Under the pieces are notes generated by a model that was not told where the DNA came from, did not search any database, and worked only from the letters and a program-made list of their open reading frames with translations. A stretch of DNA of 64,000 nucleotides from Candidatus Vicinibacter affinis (GTDB taxonomy: Bacteria; Bacteroidota; Bacteroidia; Chitinophagales; Saprospiraceae), in assembly GCA_016714365.1 (NCBI GenBank), contig JADJNH010000006.1, forward strand, positions 186,001-250,000, written 5' to 3'. Made by a program: the position numbers and the translations under genes. Numbering within the stretch: the stretch's first letter is position 1; the number at the start of each line of letters is the position of its first letter. Below are positions 34,668 to 42,755 of the stretch, piece by piece.

Positions 34668-37127
34668 TTAATTAAACAGAAACGACAGATCTGTAATCTT
34701 GTCATCAAGCTGATATTTCTTGTTTTTACCCTTATTCTGAAGTAAAATTGAATTTTGTTTAGCAATAAAATATTTTTCAACAGTGATTCTTGCCATCAGG
34801 TAGCTTATGGTAGATTCTGCTCCCTGATTTAAGTTTACCTGAGTTTCTTCAAGGCCATCATAACATCCTCCTGTACAAGGATTGTACATAATCTGATGCA
34901 AATGGTTATTCCCCATAAACCAATTAAAGGCAATTGCCATTTTATGTAAGTGTTCTTTTTTCTTATAGACCTGATAGAATTGATCCAGTCCCAGAATAGT
35001 ATAAGCCACATCTATTGGCTGCTCACCATGCTTGGCGGCTTTCTTGTCCTTAATGAGCCATGTTTTATTGGAAATTACTTTAATTCCACTATCGTCAAAA
35101 GTCATCGACAATAAAAAATCAAAGGATTGTTTGGCTACTTCTTTATAGGTTGGATCACCTGTAACAGACCATGCACAAAGCATTGCCTCTGGAATGATGC
35201 TGTTCGCATATGTAAGATAACCTTCAAACCATTGCCATCCATTTTCAGCTTCGTGCCGATACATTTGAACTAAACGATCCGCCAACTTTTTTATCAAAGC
35301 CTTATAATCTTCATTTTCCTCCAACTGGAGTGAATAGAATAAACCTTTTATGATAAATGACATGGATCTGGTAGAATGCATTTTCTCCGCAAAGGGAAGT
35401 GCACTTATTAGGTTTGCCTTGGCTTCTACAATCCACTCCGCAGGAAGTATTTCATAACACGAAATTAAATATCCCAATGCCCAAATGGCCCTTCCGGTCG
35501 AATCAGAACAATTTGTAGATTCATTTTGAGCCGTAAATTTTTTTTCAATATCCACATAATTCAAAAAACTTCCATCCTCTTGCTGACAGTACTGAATAAA
35601 ATTCAGATACTTTCTGATGGCCAACAAATCTTCCTGGCGATGCGTCATCTTAAAATGCATGCACATGGCGATGAGTGCTCTGGCATTATCGTCCAGAGTA
35701 TATCCGCTGCTTTGATCCGGTTGGTTTACCAAGGCAAATTGAATAATTCCAAATTCATCTGTCAAACGATTTATATGATCCAGACTTAATTCGGGTAGAC
35801 GATATTGTAAATTGATAAATTCAGCCTGGTATCCACCTCGTTGAGAACCTGATTTAACCTGCGTGTAAGAACTGTTGATTTGACAGGCAGTTTCCATAAA
35901 AAGCAGGGCATGCGAAATTGCAGCATTCTCCCAAGACGTAGGAACAATTCTTTGAAGTACATTCAAACTAAAAGTGGTCCTTAATGTCTCATCACTCATG
36001 AGACGATTTACTGCAATGGAAAGTTGACTGTCATTTTGAAAGTCAATAAGTATTCCGGTGTTCTCTCTTAACACTTCTTTTGCATGTGGAATCGGTGTTG
36101 AAATAATTGGGCATCCACAACTCATCGCATAGGCAAAGGTGCCACTAACGGCCTGATGTGGATCCTTTGAAGTGAATAAATAAATATCGGTAAGTTGGAG
36201 GTATTCCAACAAATCTTCCAGGGGAAGATAGTAGTTGATAAAACTGACATGTTTTTGAAGACCCAATGCCACCACTTTAGCTTCCAACATTTTGCGATAA
36301 CTTTCTCCTTCATTCAAAATTACACCGGGATGTGTCTTCCCTATAACCAGGAACAGCACATCAGGATTTTCTTTTACAATGAGAGGCAATGCATCTAAAG
36401 TTGTCTCAATACTTTTTCCGGAATTTAACAATCCAAAGGTTGACAACACTTTCCTACCTTGAAGGCCATACTTCAATTTTAATGTTTCCTTATTCAGGTG
36501 AGGCACAAGATGGGTTCCATGTTGAATGACCTCAATTTTATGCGTTTGAATGCCATATACGCTTTTTAGAATTTTGGCAGAGTTTTTTGTCATGACCACC
36601 ACTGATGAGCACGCAGAGGCGAGCTGGTTTACACTGTCCTTCATGAATGCTCCGGGATTAGGTAAAACAGTATGGAAAACCAAAATAGAAGGTTTCTCTA
36701 CCATCTGAATGAATTGCAATAATACATTATCACCTCCAGAAGGAAACAATCCAAATTCATGTTGTATCAGCAGCAGTTTTACATTCTTATCTTTATTGAT
36801 CAATTGAGCAAGGCTAAAAAAATTAGCTTTGTCCTTTGGGTCCAAAATGTACTTCACCTCTTCAGGATAATTTCGTACTTCCGCATCGGATTGTAATGCA
36901 CAAACCTTCAACGAAAATGAATTACTGAATTTATTGTTGAGGGCTTTAATTAAATCCTGTGAATAGGTTGCAATACCACATTCTCTGGGTGGGTAAGAAC
37001 TAATAAAAAGTATTTCGGGAAGTGTCTGTTCCTTAAGCTCCTGTCTGGTCTCATTCATCAATCTCAGGTTCGGAAGTACTGACAATTCCGTACCATCATG
37101 AATTCTAATTAAACTGTTGGTATTCAT
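34668..37127 (-). CDS. GT4-family glycosyltransferase with C-terminal toroid domain
   Basis: An 819-residue cytoplasmic protein. Residues 35-420 are a two-Rossmann GT-B retaining glycosyltransferase: ILFISSYPPRECGIATYS at the acceptor loop, LLIQHEFGLFPSGGDN, VIQHGTHLVPHLN, FGLLNSGKSIETTLDALPL for the donor side, and the sugar-nucleotide motif YLFTSKDPHQAVSGTFAYAM with SCGCPIISTPIPHAKEVL. From about 455, helical repeats (GYTLDDNARALIAMCMHF, GRAIWALGYL, WQWFEGYLTYANSIIPEAML) form an alpha/alpha toroid as in glycan-processing enzymes. The GH130 gene lies 1 bp upstream in the same operon. Such pairs probably make and trim a mannose-containing glycan; the product is not known. The fused toroid may be a glycan-binding or hydrolytic part. 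Confidence 0.82.
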   Translation of the reverse strand: MNTNSLIRIHDGTELSVLPNLRLMNETRQELKEQTLPEILFISSYPPRECGIATYSQDLIKALNNKFSNSFSLKVCALQSDAEVRNYPEEVKYILDPKDKANFFSLAQLINKDKNVKLLLIQHEFGLFPSGGDNVLLQFIQMVEKPSILVFHTVLPNPGAFMKDSVNQLASACSSVVVMTKNSAKILKSVYGIQTHKIEVIQHGTHLVPHLNKETLKLKYGLQGRKVLSTFGLLNSGKSIETTLDALPLIVKENPDVLFLVIGKTHPGVILNEGESYRKMLEAKVVALGLQKHVSFINYYLPLEDLLEYLQLTDIYLFTSKDPHQAVSGTFAYAMSCGCPIISTPIPHAKEVLRENTGILIDFQNDSQLSIAVNRLMSDETLRTTFSLNVLQRIVPTSWENAAISHALLFMETACQINSSYTQVKSGSQRGGYQAEFINLQYRLPELSLDHINRLTDEFGIIQFALVNQPDQSSGYTLDDNARALIAMCMHFKMTHRQEDLLAIRKYLNFIQYCQQEDGSFLNYVDIEKKFTAQNESTNCSDSTGRAIWALGYLISCYEILPAEWIVEAKANLISALPFAEKMHSTRSMSFIIKGLFYSLQLEENEDYKALIKKLADRLVQMYRHEAENGWQWFEGYLTYANSIIPEAMLCAWSVTGDPTYKEVAKQSFDFLLSMTFDDSGIKVISNKTWLIKDKKAAKHGEQPIDVAYTILGLDQFYQVYKKKEHLHKMAIAFNWFMGNNHLHQIMYNPCTGGCYDGLEETQVNLNQGAESTISYLMARITVEKYFIAKQNSILLQNKGKNKKYQLDDKITDLSFLFN

Positions 37128-37128
37128 A

Positions 37129-38157
37129 TTAAATGGAATTAATTAAAAGTTCTTTGGTAAGTTCATCCAAACTTATAGTAGCACAAGCAATTCTCTCATC
37201 TGCCGCACCATAATAAATATAAAGTGTATCTTCAAATACGGCCGTCCCTGTTGGAAAGCATACATTATTTACCTCTCCCCGTAGTTCCCAGGACAGCTCA
37301 GGACTTATCAACGGATAAGGCAACCTGGCAATTTCAATGGTAGGATTTTTCAAATCTAATAGGGCGGCGCAGGCATTGTAAACATATCCTTCTGTAGTAT
37401 CGTGTACGCCATGATAAATTACAAGCCACCCATGCGGTGTTTTGATTGGGGGACATCCTCCACCTATATAACTTAATTCATGATCATATTTTGGAGCAAG
37501 CACGATGTGTTTATCCAGACCTCGCAAATAATCTTCCCAATATTTTGGTGTCAATTCGTCCAGACTCTCAACACTAAACAATTGGATATCTGGTTTTATA
37601 CGATGAAGAAATGTAAGCTTACCTCCTATTTTTTCCGGAAAAAGCACCAGGTTTTTATCCCAAATTAAATTTAACTTATCAGGATGTGACTGATGATTAT
37701 TCTTCTCATTATATCTACAATACTTTTCATTTAATTTTAAATCTTTTGTAAGTGATTTAAATGTTTCATAATCTATTTGGGGAACAACAATCCCCTTCCT
37801 TTCAAAATGCACCAGATCAACCGAACTGGCAATTGCCGCCAACGCGTTGGTCCCATCGTAGGCAGTATAGCACAAATAATACAGATCGTCGATTTTAGCA
37901 ATTCGGGGATCTTCTACGCCGTGTGACTCATATTCAGTTTCCGGGAACATAAGCGGATGGTCTAAACGGTGATCGACTACCAGTGGATCTGTTAAACTAG
38001 CATATCCTATGCTGGAGAAATTTCCATCCTCCACCGCTCTGTACAACATGTGCAGCTTGTCCTCACCTTGGTAAACTGCCGGATTAAGAACACCATTTTG
38101 TTCAAAAACTAATGGAGACTTTTCAAGAACGACGCCCCTTTTGGAAATCTTGATCAT
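37129..38157 (-). CDS. GH130-family glycoside phosphorylase/hydrolase
   Basis: A 342-residue five-bladed propeller of family GH130, whose members act on beta-mannosides, usually by phosphorolysis. Blade motifs are VLNPAVYQGEDKLHMLYRAV and HGVEDPRIAKIDDLYYLCYTAY, in which the Asp of EDPR is the family's general acid. PPIKTPHGWLVIYHGV carries the Lys and His that bind phosphate in phosphorylases. Since these are present, phosphorolysis is the more likely mode; the linkage is not readable. It has no signal peptide, so it is cytoplasmic. It is first in a two-gene operon with the GT4-toroid enzyme. Together they suggest turnover of an intracellular mannan-like or mannosyl-glucose compound. Confidence 0.83.
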   Translation of the reverse strand: MIKISKRGVVLEKSPLVFEQNGVLNPAVYQGEDKLHMLYRAVEDGNFSSIGYASLTDPLVVDHRLDHPLMFPETEYESHGVEDPRIAKIDDLYYLCYTAYDGTNALAAIASSVDLVHFERKGIVVPQIDYETFKSLTKDLKLNEKYCRYNEKNNHQSHPDKLNLIWDKNLVLFPEKIGGKLTFLHRIKPDIQLFSVESLDELTPKYWEDYLRGLDKHIVLAPKYDHELSYIGGGCPPIKTPHGWLVIYHGVHDTTEGYVYNACAALLDLKNPTIEIARLPYPLISPELSWELRGEVNNVCFPTGTAVFEDTLYIYYGAADERIACATISLDELTKELLINSI

Positions 38158-38502
38158 TCGAATATATTATTTTAAAAGTAAATTTCTAAATGCGGCAACT
38201 GATTCCAATTTTATTTCACTAAAATTGAATGCAAAAAATACAATCTTGAATCAAAGAAATGCCGTCTGGTAAGCTTCATGAGGAATGGCATCAATTGAAC
38301 ATAAGATTCAATCCCTACCCCAGACTAAAAATAATTACAACTAGTGTATCGTCTACATCAATGAGAACATCCGCTTGACCTAATAGGTTCAAATTACTTT
38401 AACAAACATCAAACAATAATATGCTAATCACCTGACCAAAGAATAATTTGTTGATTTATTCATGTTGGCAAATAAAAAGTGTAAGGATTATTCTTGACTC
38501 TA
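38158..38502. other. Non-coding interval upstream of the GH130/GT operon
   Basis: About 345 bp of AT-rich DNA with no open frame of note. It must hold the promoter of the GH130/GT operon, but the nearest box (minus strand TATTTTTTG) has one T too many, so none is called. Confidence 0.45.
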
Positions 38503-38542
38503 AATAAAAAATGGAAGGCAAAATTTTTAAATCTTACCTTCC
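38503..38542 (-). terminator. Terminator after the two small membrane-protein genes
   Basis: On the minus strand GGAAGGTAAGATTT folds on AAATTTTGCCTTCC (about 13 pairs including G-U), followed by ATTTTTTATTTA. It lies about 65 bp past the stop at 38607. Confidence 0.8.
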
Positions 38543-38606
38543 AATCAAAAGACAATTTAAACCCGGTATCTAATTAAAATTTAATTCGCAGAAAAGTAAA
38601 ATAAAT

Positions 38607-38828
38607 CTATGTTGAACTTTTTTTAGAAAAAAACAAAAATGCAACACCCCCAACCAGCAACACCACACCTGCAATTGGTGACCATTGAACCTGGTGTTTC
38701 TTTTCTCCGTCTATTTTAACTGGACCAATGTCCACAATTCTTTCAGTTGTTACATAATTAAAGCTTGTGTACCCTATCATGAGAACTCCCACAACAATCA
38801 TTATGATTCCTATTGACTTTGATGGCAT
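38607..38828 (-). CDS. Small two-helix membrane protein
   Basis: A 73-residue protein with two membrane helices (IGIIMIVVGVLMIGYTSF and PIAGVVLLVGGVAFLFF) joined by a polar loop, TTERIVDIGPVKIDGEKKH, and a short basic tail. It resembles the DUF3185-like family of small membrane proteins seen in stress loci. It lies 51 bp downstream of the next gene on the same strand, probably co-transcribed, and before a strong terminator. Its job is unknown. Confidence 0.7.
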   Translation of the reverse strand: MPSKSIGIIMIVVGVLMIGYTSFNYVTTERIVDIGPVKIDGEKKHQVQWSPIAGVVLLVGGVAFLFFSKKSST

Positions 38829-38879
38829 AATTTTAATGTTAATTTTTAACTAAACAATATTCACTGATGAAATATCAAC

Positions 38880-39203
38880 TTACAATAAAATAATTAAAAG
38901 TATAATGATGACAATCAATGAACCAATGGACAAATACAAACCTCCACTTGGCCTTAATTGATGCTTCATTGCTTTCAACTCGTTCTTCAGATCTGACTTT
39001 TCCTGAGCACTGAGTGTGGACCTGTCAATGGCCCTGATTTCATTTAATCTTTTCACAAAAGCATCTTTGTCTGAAACTCCTGCTGTTCTATTGTGATTAA
39101 CAAGTACAATTTTTTCAGTATTGTTGGCTTGTGCAAGATTCGGAAATACAGCGGAAACGGTCAATGATAAAAATAAAATAAACACATAATTTTTCATATT
39201 CAA
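38880..39203 (-). CDS. Small exported protein with C-terminal membrane helix
   Basis: A 107-residue protein: signal peptide (FILFLSLTVSAVFPNLAQA), a polar helical middle (RSTLSAQEKSDLKNELKAMK) and a C-terminal helix GLYLSIGSLIVIIILLIILL. The middle and tail pattern (S-x-x-E-K-x-x-L-K-x-E-L, then G-x-Y-(I/L)-S-(I/V)-G-x-L-I-(I/V)) recurs in small proteins across Bacteroidota. The function is unknown. A palindromic element, GGGATCTTTATCCC, lies 27 bp before the start, close to that of the small barrel gene at 34443, suggesting shared control. Confidence 0.72.
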   Translation of the reverse strand: MNMKNYVFILFLSLTVSAVFPNLAQANNTEKIVLVNHNRTAGVSDKDAFVKRLNEIRAIDRSTLSAQEKSDLKNELKAMKHQLRPSGGLYLSIGSLIVIIILLIILL

Positions 39204-39229
39204 TTAATTTATTTGGAAAAAATTTCCAT

Positions 39230-39243
39230 GGGATAAAGATCCC
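39230..39243 (-). promoter_or_regulatory. Palindromic element GGGAT-CTTT-ATCCC
   Basis: A 14-bp inverted repeat 27 bp before the start of the small exported protein gene; near-copy of the site at 34482-34495. The ATCTTT core also resembles a -7 box. Confidence 0.4.
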
Positions 39244-39412
39244 ACATTATCTCATATAGAAATTACACAATTCCATATTGTTGTTATATTAATCACATAT
39301 TAAATAAATAAATATACGAATAGACGCAAGTTGCTTTCCCCGGTTTTATTACTCCCGAATATTGAGATCATACAAAAAAGAAAATTTTATACAGCAGTCG
39401 CTCAGTGTAGAG

Positions 39413-39973
39413 TTATATGTTTTCAAGAAAACTCTTACGCTGCTTTCCAATCTTCTTAAAAAATGAAGGGGAAAGTCCGGTAACTTTCTTGAACTGATTG
39501 GATAAATGAGCCACACTGCTGTAATGCAGCTTATAGGAGATTTCTGTCAAATTCAATTCATTATACAACAGAAGTTCCTTTACCCGCTCAATTTTATGGA
39601 TAATAATAAATTGTTGTATGGTAGTACCCTTTACTTCTGAAAATAAATTTGATAAATAAGTGTAGTCATAGTTCAACTTCTTACTGATGTATTCAGAATA
39701 AGTTTCTCTGGGTATTTCATCCGAATAGTGAATCATCTCAATTATTACATTCTTGATTCTTTCGATTAAAATAGTTTTCTTATCGTCTAATAGCTCAAGG
39801 CCTGACCTCATCAAGTTGATTTTGAGTTGCTGACGCTGCCATTCAGTGATTTCTTCCATTATTTCCACTGTTCCCAATTCAAGATTAATATACTTTAAGT
39901 TCAGTCTCACCAACTCCTCCTTCACAAACATCTTGCACCGCAAACTGACCATGGACCTGATGTATAAAATCAT
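39413..39973 (-). CDS. AraC-family regulator with a short N-terminal sensor-like domain
   Basis: A 186-residue transcription factor. Residues 85-180 hold the two helix-turn-helix motifs of the AraC/XylS fold: SNLFSEVKGTTIQQFII and LTEISYKLHYSSVAHLSNQFKK (split here for length: EISYKLHYSSVAHL, then TGLSPSFFKK). The N-terminal part MILYIRSMVSLRCKMFVKEE is shared with a Bacteroidota group of short AraC regulators that usually read MVCxRC at this point; here the first Cys is Ser, so a metal or thiol site, if real in the family, would be damaged. The start is therefore kept at 39973 rather than the downstream Met. It lies next to the stress genes and may control them. Confidence 0.8.
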   Translation of the reverse strand: MILYIRSMVSLRCKMFVKEELVRLNLKYINLELGTVEIMEEITEWQRQQLKINLMRSGLELLDDKKTILIERIKNVIIEMIHYSDEIPRETYSEYISKKLNYDYTYLSNLFSEVKGTTIQQFIIIHKIERVKELLLYNELNLTEISYKLHYSSVAHLSNQFKKVTGLSPSFFKKIGKQRKSFLENI

Positions 39974-40002
39974 ATATTATAGAGTAGATAAACCTATTTG
40001 AA

Positions 40003-40010
40003 CAAAAATA
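40003..40010 (-). promoter_or_regulatory. Candidate -7 box for the AraC gene
   Basis: TATTTTTG on the minus strand matches TAnnTTTG, 30 bp before the AraC start. No TTG with 17-20 bp spacing is seen. Confidence 0.35.
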
Positions 40011-40462
40011 ATCAAAACTATCCAAAAAACCTAATTATTCTATAACTTTACCTGTGTGAACCCCTTATCAGCTTATAAGCTTTGCTATTTATAATTATCA
40101 AAGCAGGTAAGACCTTATACAAAGTTTATTATATATGTGACTAAAATTGACCATCCTAAGATGCAACCTGATTGTCAATCATACAATAAGCACACATTTC
40201 TTAAATATTATAACCACTTCAAAATTTAAATCCTGAGTAAATTCATGTAAACAAAATTTTCAACCATCCGACTAGAATACCCATCCATCAACTATTTAAT
40301 TACAATAGCGACATAAATTTTGACTTAGAATGTTAACCCAAATTATATTTCATGAAATTGACAAGACTCATCCGAATGCATGACGAAGGTCCTTTATTCC
40401 CTGATTTGGGCCATTTACCTTAGAGCTTTATTATTTGTTAAACCATTTTTAAACTTTAGAAT
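40011..40462. other. Non-coding interval between the AraC gene and the YceI operon
   Basis: About 450 bp, AT-rich, with divergent transcription leaving both sides. No RNA gene, repeat or long frame is seen. The promoter of the YceI operon must lie here; the nearest box-like sequence is TAAACTTTA just before ATG 40463, which is weak. Confidence 0.45.
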
Positions 40463-41236
40463 ATGAAATCCAAGTTAATCTATTTTCTCGCGTTTTTATC
40501 TATAGGCGCTTTTTATTGGGCTTGTACCCACGATGACGATGTGAATGCTCCGACCGGACCAAAAATAACAAGGGATTCCCTCATATTTTTGCCAGGCTTG
40601 ACAGCTGGAAATGCCAACGAATGGAAGTTTGACAAGACGCATTCAAGTGTGTTGTGGCAGACTAAGTATGTAGGTGCTGCAGGACTTTTAACTGGTCGTT
40701 TTAACCAATTTGGTATACATGAAGTGACGGATGTGAAAGCTGTAAAATATGCAGTAACCACACAACCCCTTCCAGATACCTCTTGGGCTTTCTATGAAAA
40801 CCAACCGTTAAAAACCTACTTTAATGGCTATGTGCAAATCAACACTTCCAACACAGGGGAGCCTGGTCGTGATGCAGGCTGTAATGTTGCCGGAATGGGA
40901 ACTGTAGCAATCGAAGCAGGTACCCAGAATCTTAGCTATCCTAATTTAGCTAAAATCAAGACTAAAGAGGTGAAGTTTGACCCGGCAAGTAATGGTTATC
41001 TAGTAACTATAGATCTTACCTATCAGGGAAAATTAGCTGCACCACTTACCAAAACCATTACTGGTAAAATGAGTTATGTTCCAAAACAAAGGGTTCAATT
41101 TGGCACCGCCGCAGCTTATGATGTATTTGGCTTGCAATTAAGCTTCCAGTTTAACTGCCGGGATTTTGGTATCGTTAGCACTAGTGTTTCCGATGTTATA
41201 GAAATTCAGTGCAATGCCAATTTTAACAATAAATAG
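40463..41236 (+). CDS. YceI-family lipoprotein
   Basis: A 257-residue lipoprotein (lipobox FYWAC, Cys about 21). The YceI lipocalin-like barrel starts at EWKFDKTHSSVLWQTKY and continues TGRFNQFGIHEV, YFNGYVQINTSNTGE and KIKTKEVKFDPASNG. YceI proteins bind long isoprenoid-like lipids such as octaprenyl chains in the periplasm. Two Cys pairs outside the lipobox (GCNVAGMG and NCRDFG with QCNANF) could be disulphides. It leads a tight operon with a CX5CH lipoprotein (20-bp gap) and a DUF5777 barrel (17-bp gap). Confidence 0.82.
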   Translation: MKSKLIYFLAFLSIGAFYWACTHDDDVNAPTGPKITRDSLIFLPGLTAGNANEWKFDKTHSSVLWQTKYVGAAGLLTGRFNQFGIHEVTDVKAVKYAVTTQPLPDTSWAFYENQPLKTYFNGYVQINTSNTGEPGRDAGCNVAGMGTVAIEAGTQNLSYPNLAKIKTKEVKFDPASNGYLVTIDLTYQGKLAAPLTKTITGKMSYVPKQRVQFGTAAAYDVFGLQLSFQFNCRDFGIVSTSVSDVIEIQCNANFNNK

Positions 41237-41256
41237 TTTACCCAAAATTAAGTGTT

Positions 41257-41640
41257 ATGAAACGATTAATTTATAATCTGATATGGGTTCTGTTTCTTGG
41301 GCTTTTTCTGAATTCATGTTACAAAGATGTTATAAGTCCTGAAACAGATCCGGATGGTCCACCACAAGCGGTAAGTTTCAAAGAGGAGATTGCTCCTTTG
41401 GTTAAAACAAAATGTGGCTCGGACAAAGGTTGCCACGTTCCTGGTGACCATAAACCTTACTTGGATGATTTAAGCCTGTCTTACAGAAATCTTGTGAATG
41501 GAGGTTTTGTAAACACGCTGATTCCGAAAGAAAGTACCATCTATATTCAAATCAACGGATCTATGGCTGAATACATTCCTTCAAAAGCAGACAGACAAAA
41601 GATCTACGACTGGATCAGAAACGGAGCACCTAATAATTAA
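41257..41640 (+). CDS. Cytochrome-like lipoprotein with CX5CH motif
   Basis: A 127-residue lipoprotein (lipobox FLNSC). The mature part resembles the small c-type cytochrome-like modules of Bacteroidota: FKEEIAPLVKTKC...GCHVPG, then a helix ending YDWIRNGAP, which is the usual cytochrome C-terminal helix. The haem-type motif reads C-G-S-D-K-G-C-H, i.e. CX5CH. The usual forms are CX2CH and, in this group, CX4CH, so haem attachment is possible but unproven. It lies between a YceI lipoprotein and a DUF5777 barrel in one operon, so it may pass electrons or bind a ligand at the outer membrane. Confidence 0.75.
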   Translation: MKRLIYNLIWVLFLGLFLNSCYKDVISPETDPDGPPQAVSFKEEIAPLVKTKCGSDKGCHVPGDHKPYLDDLSLSYRNLVNGGFVNTLIPKESTIYIQINGSMAEYIPSKADRQKIYDWIRNGAPNN

Positions 41641-41657
41641 TTTCAAAAACAAAAGAA

Positions 41658-42632
41658 ATGAAAGCTAATTCAATAATAAAATTCAACTTGAGCTTCATCC
41701 TCTTTATGTTACTTGCTTGCACTGTTTGCTCAGTCGGTTTAGCGCAAGATGCAGAAGAGACTATGGACAAGCCGGCTAGAAAGGCCGTCAAAAATACTTT
41801 TGAAAGTGTTTGGCTCATTGACAATCAATCTGTGATGGTTCCAATAAAGGGTACTTTTGAATTTGACATCCAACACAGATTCGGTACAGTAAAAAATGGA
41901 TTCGAAGATTTATACGGACTCTTTGCTCCTTCCAATATTAGATTAGGCGTGAGCTATGTTCCGGTAGATAATCTAAATCTTGGAATCGGTTTAACCAAAT
42001 CAAACATGATTCTGGATGGAAGTGCAAAGTATGCCATTCTTAAACAAACACAAGACAGTTGGGCCATGCCGGTAAGTCTTACCTACTTTGGAAATTTGTC
42101 CTATGACTTGAGAGAAGATGAAGATGGAACCTTGTATAAAAATGAGACAGACAGACTTCGATTCTTCAATCAATTGATCATCGCACGCAAAATCACAGAT
42201 AGGTTTTCTGTGCAGGTAGCACCGAGCATTTCATGGCAGAATTTTGTGTACGGATTTTACAAAGTAACGGGAACAGACAGCTCCGGTTATGAAATTAAGG
42301 AGGTGGCAAATGAAATGAAACACGAACACATTGCCATCGCAGTTGGTGGTCGTTATAAAATAACGGAGAGTATGTCACTCATCGCGAATTACGACCAACC
42401 CATCACCAAACATACCGCCAACAATCCAAATCCCAATATTTCCTTTGGATTTGAATTTGGTACAAGTGGACACGCTTTTCAGATTTTTGCAGGAAACTAT
42501 TATTACCTGAATCATCAGAGAAACAATATATTCAATACAAACAGTCCACTAGAGTATAAAAATGTCAACAACAGCACTGTTAAGGGAGGAAATTTTTTGA
42601 TCGGATTTAACATTACCAGACTCTTCAATTAA
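41658..42632 (+). CDS. DUF5777-family beta-barrel protein
   Basis: A 324-residue exported protein with signal peptide (FILFMLLACTVCSVGLAQ). The mature part has alternating amphipathic strands of an outer-membrane barrel: GTFEFDIQHRFGTVKNGFED, NIRLGVSYVPVDNLNLGIG, FSVQVAPSISWQNF, and a last strand FLIGFNITRLF. It closes the YceI/CX5CH/DUF5777 operon, and a strong terminator follows at 42672. The gene cut by the left edge of the window (2-325) is a paralogue. The ligand and the link to the electron-transfer-like lipoprotein are unknown. Confidence 0.83.
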   Translation: MKANSIIKFNLSFILFMLLACTVCSVGLAQDAEETMDKPARKAVKNTFESVWLIDNQSVMVPIKGTFEFDIQHRFGTVKNGFEDLYGLFAPSNIRLGVSYVPVDNLNLGIGLTKSNMILDGSAKYAILKQTQDSWAMPVSLTYFGNLSYDLREDEDGTLYKNETDRLRFFNQLIIARKITDRFSVQVAPSISWQNFVYGFYKVTGTDSSGYEIKEVANEMKHEHIAIAVGGRYKITESMSLIANYDQPITKHTANNPNPNISFGFEFGTSGHAFQIFAGNYYYLNHQRNNIFNTNSPLEYKNVNNSTVKGGNFLIGFNITRLFN

Positions 42633-42671
42633 ACTTCCTGCTCGGTCATAGTCAAGACAAATGATCATATC

Positions 42672-42707
42672 AAAGCCCCGAAAAATCAAATTTTTCGGGG
42701 CTTTTTA
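42672..42707 (+). terminator. Strong Rho-independent terminator of the YceI/DUF5777 operon
   Basis: AAAGCCCCGAAAAA pairs perfectly (14 bp) with TTTTTCGGGGCTTT around TCAAA, followed by TTT. About 40 bp after the DUF5777 stop. Confidence 0.93.
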
Positions 42708-42755
42708 AATATTTTAATATCTTTCCGATAGCATTTAGAAAATACTAAAATTGAC

